Of a stretch of DNA of 64,000 bases, positions 53,576-64,000 are shown in pieces. A program made the translations under genes and the position numbers. Under the pieces are notes generated by a model. It saw only the letters and a program-made list of their open reading frames with translations, was not told the origin of the DNA and did no database searches. Every line of letters begins with the position of its first letter. Position 1 is the first letter of the stretch. The stretch comes from Dendrobium chrysotoxum (lineage: Eukaryota > Streptophyta > Magnoliopsida > Asparagales > Orchidaceae), in the NCBI GenBank assembly GCA_019925795.1, contig CM034313.1, positions 652,501-716,500 on the forward strand. Direction: 5' to 3'.

Positions 53576-53729
53576 CTTGATACCCAGTCTCAGCAATAAA
53601 AAAAAAAGAGAAGAGAAAGTGCAGAAAGTGCTATTTATAATCATCATAAAATACCATCTGAACAAAATACAACACATACAAGAAGTGGCAGAGTACATCT
53701 CATGAAAAGATCAAAAAGAGAAAAGTACA

Positions 53730-56700
53730 TCAAGGGAGACGAGTACGTAAATCCCCCAACTGTGAACCAACCTCAGCCAAAACCTGGTACTCAGTCTCAG
53801 CGGTGTGCAGCTCCTCTGTGGCTCGAGTCAGTGCTGTCTCAGCGGCCTGCAGTGCCTGGTGTAACATCTGGTTGCGCTGCTCCTCCCTCCTAATGAGTCG
53901 CTCACGTCGGTCGTGCCCCTCCTGAAGGTCCGACTTACGAGACATCACTCCCTTGATGTCCCTCCAAAGGTCCCTCACGCGAGAAGTCAACCCCTCAATC
54001 TCGCTGGCCATGCTGGATGAGCTCTCTCGGTGCCTCCTAAGAGCCTCAGTGCTCCTATCAAACTCATCGCGGGCCACATTTGCCGCTACACGGCATCCAT
54101 CTACCTTCTCCTGTAACTCTGAAAGAAACTCTGGTGCGCATGATGGAAAGAGACTGCAACCTCCCGATGTAAAACTCAGTCTCTCTGCATAGAGTCTCCC
54201 AATACTGCATCTCTGAAGTCTCTAACCCAAGTTGTGCTAGTAAACCAAGGGTGTAGTTTGCTGTATAAGTGAACTGTCCCATGGAATCGGGTGATCCAGG
54301 ATCCACTCGGGCTATCAAGTCATGTAGAAAGCTCGTACAGTGACCGTACATATCTCCGTGCCAAGGGTCAGAAGCTACAGGAGCGTGGCAGCGAATCTCT
54401 GATACATAGTCTGCTCCTGCAGGCACTACAAGAAAGCCCATAAGCAACAAATAAAAAAAGTGTGAGATATTAAATTAAAATATAAATAACAGCATACCTG
54501 AAGAGGAGCTAGCAAAGTCACTGGGATGAGCCTCAGGGTAGGAGCTGGCAAAGCCACTGGGAAGTGCCTCAAAGTAAGGTGCTGCAGCTACTGGTACTAA
54601 GTCTAAAACCGTAGGTGTGTACGGCGGTACGACAGGAAGCTCCTCAGGTAAAGCTGCACCGGCTCTTGATGGCTCACCAGGCCAAAAAGGTCTCTCTTCG
54701 GATGCCTCTCCAGGCCAAAATGACCCGTATGGGTCCACTTGAAAGCTGAAATATGAAAGGGGATCAGGAGCACTGTACCCTGGAAAGTCTGACAACCGAG
54801 GACCCACTGATGCCTCCCTAGGGGTCAAAAAGTGCTCTGGCACGGGACTAGCTACCGGGTCTACAAAAGTACAAGAAGGCTCAGTACGTCGGGAACCAGA
54901 ACACCCGTGAGAAGACTGAGGTGCCTCGGTACGGTGTGGATCAGGATCTGTAACTCGTGCCCTAACAGGAGAGGGTGCAGTACCCTCAGTAGTAGTATGG
55001 CTCTCACTGTGCCTCTCTGCACCAAAATCAAGAGAAGATACAAAACTAAATAACCAGTCAACAAGATAAAGGTTAACAAGAGAGTTAACAAAGAAATTAC
55101 CTCTATCATCCCTGATCCGCGAAGAGCCTCGTGAGGGTCTCCGTCCCCTTGGTAACCCCAAAGTGTGTACTCGGCGTTCGTACGTCCGGGCACCACGCTC
55201 TAGAAAAGGGGCAAAAGAGAGTCGTACCCAGGTCAAGTGCGTGTAACTGACACCAGTCTGACTGTGGGAAGGAGCTATACGAAAGGTAGAGCCGGTGCCA
55301 AATCTCAGCAGATGCAACCACACTGCAGAAGCTGCTTATAAACGGGCCTCCAGAGGAACTACGTCAGTGTGTCTGGTATCGGCTACCCCAGGAATAAGTG
55401 GTCGTCCATCATATGTTGTAGCATGTGAGAAGCCAAACTGGCGAGCAACTCTGTTCGGCTGATATCCCTCCAATATCAAGATATTGCCAGAACGATGACA
55501 TAACCAACCCGGGCGTATGTTGACAAAGTACTCAGCTACTCTCAAGGTGCCCCTACTCTGCAGGAGAACACATCTCCTCTGTCTATCAAATCCATCTGTA
55601 ATAACTTGCTCACTCAAGTAAGATGGCAAACCAACAACATCTGGCTGATGAACAACAGCGAAACGGTCTACAACCAGGTGCGGAGCAAAGAAGAAAAGTC
55701 ACACCCGCTCTAACTCCAAGGTAGAGGAAGCCTGTGCCAACTGCATGACTGTCGGGTATCCCCTCTCCAAAAAGTACTGAGGGCACTCCAAACATGAAAA
55801 AGCACCTCGGATATGTAGATGAATCTAGCCATACAAGTAGTGCCACGGTAAAACCAAACCCCGCAGCTCAAGGGAGGTCGCCTCAGAAGCTGTGTAGAGG
55901 GCCCTGTAAATCCTAGCAAGCAAAGGTGGAGCCAAAAAGAGGCGCTGCCCCTGAGAAAGCTGACTGGCTGCTAGGAAAACACTACAGTGTACAGATCCAA
56001 CTCTGAGTGGGAGAACAAAAGTACACAACCACGTGGCTAAAAATCCCGCCAAAAGTAAATCCTCATCTATGCCTGGTAATGCAGGAGACCTGTAACCGAC
56101 TGAAGAAGGCTCTGCAGTATCCTCTGACAGTAAAACTCTGGGTCGTAGGCCAAGCTCAAAAGGATCGTGCAATGATACAGCAGTAGTAGACAAACAGCTG
56201 TATAGGAGAAAACTACGAACCCAGGTGTCCACTGGCATAGCAGCTCCAGCACGCGTCGACAGATCAGAAGATGTGTACACCTGACGGTAATGCTGGAGAA
56301 GGGCTGGGTAGATGTCTGGAAGAACTAGTCTGCCCCTCCTACTTCCATCTGCTGAAGGCATCCTACGAAACAACTCCACGTCAGGAGGAATACACTCCTC
56401 AAAATAGCCTCCAACGACGGGTAATCCTGACACAGCCTGTAAATCTGAAAGTGTCACTGTCAGCTCCTCTGGCCCTACCCAACAGGTGTTGCTGTCACTG
56501 TCCCAAAACTCCACCAATCCGTGGGCCCAAGAAGGGGAAATCTGTCCAAAGTCAAACAGAGAGGCGTATACAGCCTCATAAATGCCAGCCTCCTGAAGTG
56601 TGTATCTATGGGCCCTCAGAACATATCTGCACCAACAAATGTACCCAGTAACAGGACTCTGTATCCTCACAACTGTAGAGTCATGCGGCCACCCTAATGT

Positions 56701-57093
56701 CTTAGAATGTAGCTGGCGATGACTCAGTAATCTCGACTGTCCTACAGGCTCAAGAATATCAGCTGCTGGCTGTAGAACGTCGCACATGCCCCAGCTAATC
56801 TGATCAATGGTACTGTCTACAGGATTGTACTCCCCACACTGCAACCTGATACTGGTAACCCACTCGGTAGGATTATCAAATTCTATGGAGTCCGGTGAGA
56901 GAACTGAAAGCAGGGGCGAACGTGAGAAGAAACCGCAGAAAGTGTCGCGACCCCGCAACATATCCCCGTACTGCTCCAGTCTATCACGAATGTCAGCATC
57001 ACCTCGAGGATCATGTCTATCAATGACCTCCCAAATGGCGGCCTCACTGGGCTCATCAGGGGTCAAATCCGCAGATCGGCGCCAGCTAAACAT
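53730..57093 (-). pseudogene. Antisense plant-mobile-domain-like gene inside the retrotransposon
   Basis: An extra gene opposite in direction to gag-pol. From ATG 57093 the frame runs 422 codons with motifs of the plant mobile domain (the MAIN/MAIL-type aminotransferase-like family): WAHGLVEFWDSDSNTCW, LTVTLSDLQAVSGLPVVGG and LVLPWHYLYG. In-frame stops at 55825-55827 (TAG), 55699-55701 (TGA) and 55336-55338 (TAA) break it, but homology-like coding continues between and after them. A serine/proline-rich part follows, then GT-AG introns at about 55017-55100 (84 nt, itself open) and 54426-54497 (72 nt, restores frame exactly), then a frame change near 54080-54180 and a coiled-coil C-terminus (DEFDRSTEALRRHRESS, QALQAAETALTRATEELH) ending at 53730. 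Its role in the element is unknown. Confidence 0.72.
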
Positions 57094-57230
57094 TTCCTAC
57101 TTGAAGGAAAGTGAAAATGCATCAGAAACTGGCAACAAGAAGGTGCTATGTACATGAAAGAAAGTTACAAAAAAATGTGACAAACAGCAACACAACAAAC
57201 GTGGCGTGCTCCAAGCACACACCACCTTTG

Positions 57231-57242
57231 TTGGGGGGCATT
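57231..57242 (+). other. Polypurine tract
   Basis: TTGGGGGGCATT directly before the 3' LTR start TGTTGACCC. It primes plus-strand DNA synthesis. The same GGGGGCATT core occurs in the hairpin modules at 52513 and 53504. Confidence 0.75.
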
Positions 57243-58802
57243 TGTTGACCCATATACTGTAGACAACAGAAACAAAACAAAAAAAAATGTCGCTCTTACC
57301 TGTAGCGCCGAACTCCACGCGATCAGGATCCCCCAAATCTCGCAGCTGGGATGTCCCCCGCCGTTCTTCGCACGATGACCGCACGTCTACGCCGCCAATT
57401 CCACGTTCATCTTAAATGCGTCGCGCGATCTCCGCTAAGAGCTGACCCCAGCCTTGCGTCGTTAAATGCCGAAGGAAATGAGGAGCGAAGTTTTTTTTTT
57501 TACTCCCGCAAACCTCCCAGCTCCGCCGCTGCTGTTCTGCTTCACCTTCTCTGTTGTCGCTTCCCCGGCTCCCAGTTGCTGTCCGACTTCGCCTCTCCCG
57601 ACGACGCTCCCTTCCTATCGATCGGAAGTTACAACATTACGATCGGGAGCAACAACAGAGCTTGCCTGCTGTGAAGGTTGCACAAGTCGCCTCTTCGGCT
57701 CCCAGCTGCTATTCGATCCCGCTTCTTAGACGACGTTCCCTCCAGTCGAATCGGAAGAAGCAACAGGAGTTTGCTCGCGTGAAAGTAATTTCCTCCCGAT
57801 CGCGTGCTTCTTCGGCCCAGCGTCGCTGTTCGACTCTGCTTCCTTCGACGACTCCCTTCCGGCCGAGCCGGAAGTTACGACATTGCGATCGGAAGCAACA
57901 AGGGAGCTCGCCTGTTTTGAAGATCGCACGAGTCGCCTCTCCGGTTCCTTCCCGCTAGTCAACTTCGCTCCTCCAGCGATTCTCCCTTCCTGTTAGATCG
58001 CGAGCAACAGCGGGAACTCACTAGCCGTGAAGGTAATTTCTCCCTTCTGCGTGCTGCTTCGGCCAAATCCTGTAAATCCGATTGCCAAACAGTCTCTTAA
58101 GGCAAGCAAAAAGAGGGAAACAGAGAGCTTATTCCTCTGTGAGCGTTTGAATTTTCTAATCCTACTCAAATCAAATCTAAATTCTACTTAATTATCATTA
58201 TTTATATTAATTATGAATTAATTTTAATTTATTATAATTATTTAATATTAATAGAATTAATTATTAATAATGTTAATTAATCATGTTTAATTAATCTTAA
58301 TTAATTTCTATTAATAATTAATTAATTACTTTTAATTTTTTTAATTAATTATAATTAATATAAATTAATTATAATTAATTATTTAATTAATAATAATTAC
58401 TTTTTTTTATTAATAGTGATTAATTATTTTTAATTAATTATGATTACTTCGTTAATAATAATTAATGATCTTAATTATTATTAATTATAATAATTTTTAT
58501 TAATTATAATTAGTTATAATAAATGATAAAGAAATGTACTCCCCTCTTGCCTCCACGAGCCGACACCGTCGCCGACGACACACGCAAGGTAAGTCTCAAA
58601 TCCTGTCCTCGACGCGCTTGATGCGCTGGTGGACCTCCTATACGCGCTCTTGTAGCACGGTGGGGGGAAATCCAGTGCAACAGGTACGACGAGGCAGGTA
58701 AGCCCTATACACGCTCTTGTAGCGTGGTGGGGATAGTCCTCGACCCCGACCTCGACATCAGCACTGTCAGCCCCGCACAGGTATAATCTCTGAACTCAGA
58801 TT

Positions 58803-59665
58803 CCCATTCTCGTTGTTTGCGGCGGACCGGAGAACCACATATACGCTCTCTTGTAGCACGGTAGGAGGAACCCCGGTGTGGTGCTTACAACGAGGAGGGG
58901 AATCACCCAAAATCCCATTCTCGTTGTTTGCGGCGGACCGGAGAACCACATATACGCGCTCTTGTAGCACGGTAGGAGGAAACCCGGTGCGGTGCTTACA
59001 ACGAGGAGGGGAATCACCCAAAATCCCATTCTCGTTGTTTGCGGCGGATCGGAGAACCACCTATACGCACTCTTGTAGCACGGTAGGAGGAAACCCGGTG
59101 CGGTGCTTACAACGAGGAGGGGAATCACCCAAAATCTCATTCTTGTTGTTTGCGGCGGACCGAAGAACCACATATACGCGCTCTTGTAGCACGGTAGGAG
59201 GAAACCCGGTGCGGTGCTTACAACGAGGAGGGAAATCACCCAAAATCCCATTCTCGTTGTTTGCGGTGGACCGGAGAACCACCTATACGCGCTCTTGTAG
59301 CACGGTAGGAGGAAACCCGGTGCGGTGCTTACAACGAGGAGGGGAATCACCCAAAATCCTATTCTCGTTTTTTGCGGCGGACCGGAGAACCACCTATACG
59401 CGCTCTTGTAGCACGGTAGGAGGAAACCCGGTGCGGTGCTTACAACGAGGAGGGGAATCACCCAAAATCCCATTCTCGTTGTTTGCGGCGGACCGGAGAA
59501 CCACTTATACGCGCTCTTGTAGCACGGTAGGAGGAAACCCGGTGCGGTGCTTACAACGAGGAGGGGAATCACCTAAAATCCCATTTTCGGTGTTTGCGGC
59601 GGACCGAAGAACCACCTATACGCGCTCTTGTAGCACGGTAGGAGGGAGCCCGGTGCGAGGCATAC
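58803..59665 (+). repeat. 111-bp tandem array in 3' LTR, 7 full units plus a partial
   Basis: Units start at 58803, 58914 and so on to 59580. The eighth diverges near 59655. Three further single stem-loops of the type CACGCT-CTTGT-AGCGTG follow at about 59685, 59752 and 59817. Confidence 0.94.
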
Positions 59666-60751
59666 GACGAGGTGGGTAAGCTCTATACACGCTCTTGTAG
59701 CGTGGTAGGGAAAACCACTGGTGCTCTCGTACTGTTACTGTTGAAGACCCCATACACGCTCTTGTAGCGTGGTGGGATGAAAGATGTACGGCCGCGGTGT
59801 CTAAAGACACCTACCATACACGCTCTTGTAGCGTGGTGGGAAGGCCCAGCTCCCTACATTTCCCCCAAACGGGGGATATGCCGGGATGCTGCCGAAATTT
59901 ATACTGAAGTACACATGACCTGGACAACAAAGAATATCTAACTTGAGCAACAATACAAAAGACCAGTACTCAAACAGAAGTGCATAGAATTCGAACAATT
60001 AGGGGACTGAATCCAAGCTGAACAAACAAGGGACTTGAACTGGACTACAGGGAACAGAACCCCAAATGCTAAAATGTATAATAATAATCAAAATGCAAAA
60101 GATAAGTGATAAATTTGTTTATTTGAACAAACACCAAGTTAACAGCAGGAGACTCGTGGTGGACTTTCAAATGTGATTGACTTAAACATCAGTCAACTAT
60201 GAAATGTACAAGTACTACCCACCTGGAGCAATTAAAGACCGATAATGCAAACAAATAGTGCCTGTTGATTGAAAATGGCAACACTGGCAATTGATAGCGG
60301 AGGACCTGTCACTGCAAATAAGTACAATCAATATCACCTGAGATTGGTGACAGGTGGATACAGTGCAGGAATAATGGTTCTTCTGTGAATACTTCTAAGA
60401 GATCGTATTAGACATGACCAGTCCCTATACATAAGCATGATCCATTTGTGGATAACAACAGTGGGTACATTGTGATTATGGAGAACCCCTGTGGGCACAA
60501 ATATGTACAAAGACACATGGTGAGTACGAACACCAGTTGACCTCTCGGACAGAATCCTCCCGCAAGGGACATCTCCTATAAGAATGGAAGAGATGTTTGA
60601 GCAAATTAGAACTAAACTTCCTGGTGTTCCAAAGTTCCTTCTTTGCCTTTTATCCAAGAGAAAACATCTCTGACATTGATAGGCCTTGGAAGTGCGAATA
60701 ATCTTCAAATCTTGGTGTTGCAACACAACGTACCATGCTTACCAAGGATGT
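59666..60751 (+). other. LTR segment present only in the 3' LTR
   Basis: Between the end of the 111-bp array and TGCCGTATCG (60752). In the 5' LTR the array runs straight into TGCCGTATCG (41039). No coding sequence was recognised in this segment. Confidence 0.88.
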
Positions 60752-61198
60752 TGCCGTATCGCCTCCACCGATGAGGCTCAACCAAAGAATGCAAGCATAT
60801 ATTCGGATAAAACCCTCCCAGGAGAAGGGCACCTCACATAAGAACGGAGGAGATGGTCGAGCAAATTCGAACTAAACTTCCTGGGGATCGGTAGTAAAAT
60901 CCATGGGTCACTAAAACACGGCATCAGACCACCGGATCTGTAACCCTCGTACAAACAAATATGGGGCACCGGCAAAACTCGAAATAAGGCTTCACTGATC
61001 TAGTAAATTGCCTAACCAGCCGGACACCCCTCTACACAGCATGCAAATATTCTAAAATATCCCTTATACGTGTATTATAATAGGCGTGATGGGTTATGAA
61101 TGTATATCATCCTGCATTACATATAAGCGCATCGTATGTGCGATTCTAAGAGCTTATATACGTGCATTTTAAGAGTATTCCCACATGTGTTTACAGAA

Positions 61199-61800
61199 GC
61201 AGAGGGTTTCACTCTAGTGTGTCCTCTGACACTGTTATTGCACTCCAAATCCTCCTGCTGTATAAGCAGAGGGTTTCACTCTAGTGTGTCCTCTGACACT
61301 GTTATTGCACTCCAAATCCTCCTGCTGTATAAGCAGAGGGTTTCACTCTAGTGTGTCCTCTGACACTGTTATTGCACTCCAAATCCTCCTGCTGTATAAG
61401 CAGAGGGTTTCACTCTAGTGTGTCCTCTGACACTGTTATTGCACTCCAAATCCTCCTGCTGTATAAGCAGAGGGTTTCACTCTAGTGTGTCCTCTGACAC
61501 TGTTATTGCACTCCAAATCCTCCTGCTGTATAAGCATAGGGTTTCACTCTAGTGTGTCCTCTGACAGTGTTATTGCACTCCAAATCCTCCTGCTGTATAA
61601 GCAGAGGGTTTCACTCTAGTGTGTCCTCTGACACTATTATTGCACTCCAAATCCTCCTGCTGTATAAGCAGAGGGTTTCACTCTAGTGTGTCCTCTGACA
61701 CTGTTATTGCACTCCAAATCCTCCTACTGTATAAGCAGAGGGTTTCACTCTAGTGTGCCATTCGACACTATAATTGTATTTCAAAAATCATGCATGCATA
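61199..61800 (+). repeat. 67-bp tandem array in 3' LTR, 8 full units plus a partial
   Basis: Units start at 61199, 61266, 61333, 61400, 61467, 61534, 61601 and 61668, with a degraded one at 61735. Most contain GTGTC-CTCT-GACAC. Confidence 0.95.
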
Positions 61801-63262
61801 TGAATGTATCATGTGTAATGCATCCATCGGCATACACCCGCATGGGCCCCGGCGAGCGTGTTATTGGTACACACGTGACGTCTAGGGATGCTGCGCGGGT
61901 CAACAAGTGAATTCAGGTTCGAGCCCGATCCTTCTATTCAGGTAAATAGGAGTTGACACGGCTCGAACTATCAAATAAATATGCGGTCGCAAGATCGACC
62001 GGGATATTTATTTTACATTCATATTAGGCCTTCAAGGCCTATAATCAAGAGAATTCAATAACAAGGGCATAAAGCCTACGAAGCCCGATCCTCTGTCAAT
62101 CACTGGACAGAGTCGACAAGGTTCAAAACATAAAAATATGAACGACCCCACACCCCGATGATGGCCGTGTTGAATGCAAATCTCAACCGGAGGGGTCCAC
62201 ACAGATCATTCTAAATACCACCCAAACTCCCATAAAATCCAAAACTCCAAACTCCAAACAATCCCAAAATCTAAAAATCCTTCCAACTCCAGATACTTAA
62301 AAATTGAAATTCAACTATCAAACCGCTTAAAGCAAAATCCATCCATTCTCCGCAACAGTTTGCCAAGGTGGACAATCTAAAATTTACTTCAGCTCACAAA
62401 GAGCTAATGCCTAGTCGAGAATATCACTAGGATCCATTCTCAAACAATCTCCTGCCAGCAAGGACGTGGTACGAGTCCTCTAACCGGCAGTTTCGCCGCC
62501 AAATGGCACTGCAGGATAAACGGTTATGACTCGGGGCCCTCTGAACCAGGTGGTTGCCGCCAAATGGCACCATTATATTATCGTTATGGCCAGAGCTCGT
62601 ATGCTCCCCAATGGCATCAAATCCTTGAGATATGAATCAATAGGATATGATCGATAGGGCACAAAGCCCTCTGTTAGCTAAGGTGGATTCAAATTTGTCC
62701 CCTTAGACAAATATTCCGCCCAGGTCAACAAGGTACCCTTGGACGAAGCAACCCATGGCTGCCGATAAGGATCCTTCTGTCAGGTTGGGTCGACTACCTC
62801 CTCTGACTAAGTAGACCAGAGACCACGATGGCCCGGGACGACGGAACCATGGGATCTTGATCGGGTCTATCATCCATTCCCCCACCATCAGCTTTAAGTG
62901 CAAGATGGTGAAATTTCTATTTTAAATATTAAACCCTTCCAGTCCTTTTAACATTCCCAACCTATTGCTGCTACTATATGCCAGATCCACGTATCTATAC
63001 GTATCTGATTGACGACTAGCCTTAATCGAAAGTTCTCTCTCGTTACCGGGAGGGGTAATTAACTATAGGGGCTTGCGCCTATAGGAAACCAGAACTCAGA
63101 TCATAAAGTCCTCGCAAAATGAGGGTGAAATCTCTGGGTAGTGTCTTATCTACTATCTCATCTGCCTTCCAAAATTTACTCCGGAACTTAAATCTGTTAA
63201 AACTCCCCCCGAAGAAAGCACAAAAGCGGGCGGAGGCCGAGGCCGAATTTTCGGAGCCCACA

Positions 63263-63267
63263 GACAC
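63263..63267. other. Right target-site duplication (GACAC)
   Basis: GACAC follows the LTR end CCCACA and matches 38587-38591. Confidence 0.9.
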
Positions 63268-64000
63268 TCTCCTAGGAGCATTCTAGAAGTTATATGTTAC
63301 TCTTAAATTTTGCGAACACCATTTCACTCAAATGAAACTGCCATGATAAGAGGGTATTTAGAGGCAAATACAAATAACTCACATGAAACAAAATTAAAAA
63401 AACTCTCCTTGCTACAATGACAAGAGGGTATTCATAGGGAAATACTGATTAACTCATAGGCTTCCTAATTACTAAACTACCGCTCATAATAAAATAAGAT
63501 AAAAAAGCCTTCCAAGAAATTTTTATTGATATAAATAACCCTATTATCTTTAATTATGATATTCTCCCTCGATTGAAGAGACTTATCCTTGAGGTCTTAA
63601 ACATTTTATCATGCATAATAAGGTTTATGGTATTGCAAAGTTTAAGGCTTCAGTTAGGTGACCACTTCATGGATTACTCTCTTATGTTGGAATAGGGTTA
63701 TTTTGATCATCTTGAATCCCAACAATTTTGACCAAAAAGTACTGATGAAATGATATCATCAACTAGAGTCGTCAACAATTTGATTTTAAACACTTGATTT
63801 ATGTTTCAATCTGTATTATAATAGTAAAAACAATTCAACCAACTTCATATGCCTATAATCGACAGGAATAAACATTGTTGTTTGGTTGCAATAAAGACTG
63901 AATCTTTTATACTATGCATTATTCTTCCTAATTTTATTTTAAATTTATGAGAGCATATGTGGATGGGGAGTCTTCCATTGCTCTCCAAAGCATTGATATG
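63268..64000. other. Right flank, nothing recognised
   Basis: AT-rich DNA continuing the pre-insertion sequence left of 38587. No gene or element was recognised before the window ends. Confidence 0.4.

Larger units (their letters stand above)
52365..53729. other. Non-coding spacer after integrase, with repeats
   Basis: No open frame of note on the plus strand. It carries three hairpin modules, PPT-like GGGGGCATTTT motifs and a roughly 120-bp direct repeat, listed separately. Confidence 0.6.
38592..63262 (+). mobile_element. Complete 24.7-kb Ogre/Tat-type Ty3/gypsy retrotransposon
   Basis: A full LTR retrotransposon: 5' LTR 38592-43214, PBS 43221-43238, gag-protease 43504-48573, RT-RNaseH-RNaseH-integrase about 48432-52364, a long 3' region with an antisense gene, PPT about 57231-57242, and 3' LTR 57243-63262, flanked by GACAC. 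Very long LTRs, the PBS form, the CX2HX4HX4C Gag knuckle, the second RNase H between RH and integrase, and the absence of a chromodomain place it in the Tat lineage, near Ogre. The LTRs are very similar apart from repeat-number changes and one 1-kb indel, so insertion was probably recent. The frame change between protease and RT may be programmed or a lesion, so autonomy is uncertain. Confidence 0.92.
57243..63262 (+). repeat. 3' LTR, 6020 bp
   Basis: Same ends as the 5' LTR and near-identical over shared parts. Differences in length: a 1.04-kb segment (about 59.7-60.75 kb) missing from the 5' LTR, eight rather than three 67-bp units, seven rather than eight full 111-bp units, and a small insertion of about 21 bp in the AT-rich tract. 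Together these account for the 1397-bp difference. Confidence 0.93.

Overview
The window looks like a stretch of eudicot nuclear DNA. It holds intron-rich plant genes with GT-AG splice sites, an intronless PLS-type PPR gene, plant RTE-type LINEs, Ty3/gypsy LTR retrotransposons, AT-rich intergenic DNA and microsatellites. There is no operon-like structure and no bacterial signal. The species cannot be named from the sequence.

Layout: 1-235 is an 86-bp tandem repeat. 582-3240 is a reverse-strand Ty3/gypsy fragment (gag with one stop, PBS, one LTR). 4538-32751 is one ABCB (MDR/P-glycoprotein) transporter gene of 12 exons, whose exons join in frame to about 1302 residues. Its 28 kb length is mostly transposon. 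Intron 1 has a LINE tail and a solo LTR. Intron 5 has a LINE with a nested solo LTR. Intron 9 has a LINE tail, a 309-bp tandem duplication and a gypsy remnant with another nested solo LTR. Intron 11 has a 2-kb LINE with an open RT frame and a decayed LTR related to the giant element further right. 35359-37047 (minus) is the PPR gene.

38592-63262 is a 24.7-kb LTR retrotransposon of the Ogre/Tat type, flanked by a GACAC target duplication. It has very long unequal LTRs (4623 and 6020 bp), a PBS of the tRNA-Arg type, and a gag-protease frame. The RT-RNaseH-second RNaseH-integrase frame lies in -1 relative to gag-protease, and the overlap holds an A_AAA_AAA heptamer. After integrase come repeated PPT-like/hairpin modules, and then an antisense gene on the minus strand (53730-57093) with a plant-mobile-domain-like protein, candidate antisense introns and a coiled-coil C-terminus, now broken by stops.

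The most interesting part is this giant element: a captured antisense PMD-like gene, the frame-overlap region, stem-loop-bearing tandem arrays in the LTRs, and 5'/3' LTR asymmetry that records change after insertion. The two host genes (ABCB transporter, organelle-type PPR protein) are not obviously connected in function. All calls come from reading the sequence; no database search was possible.
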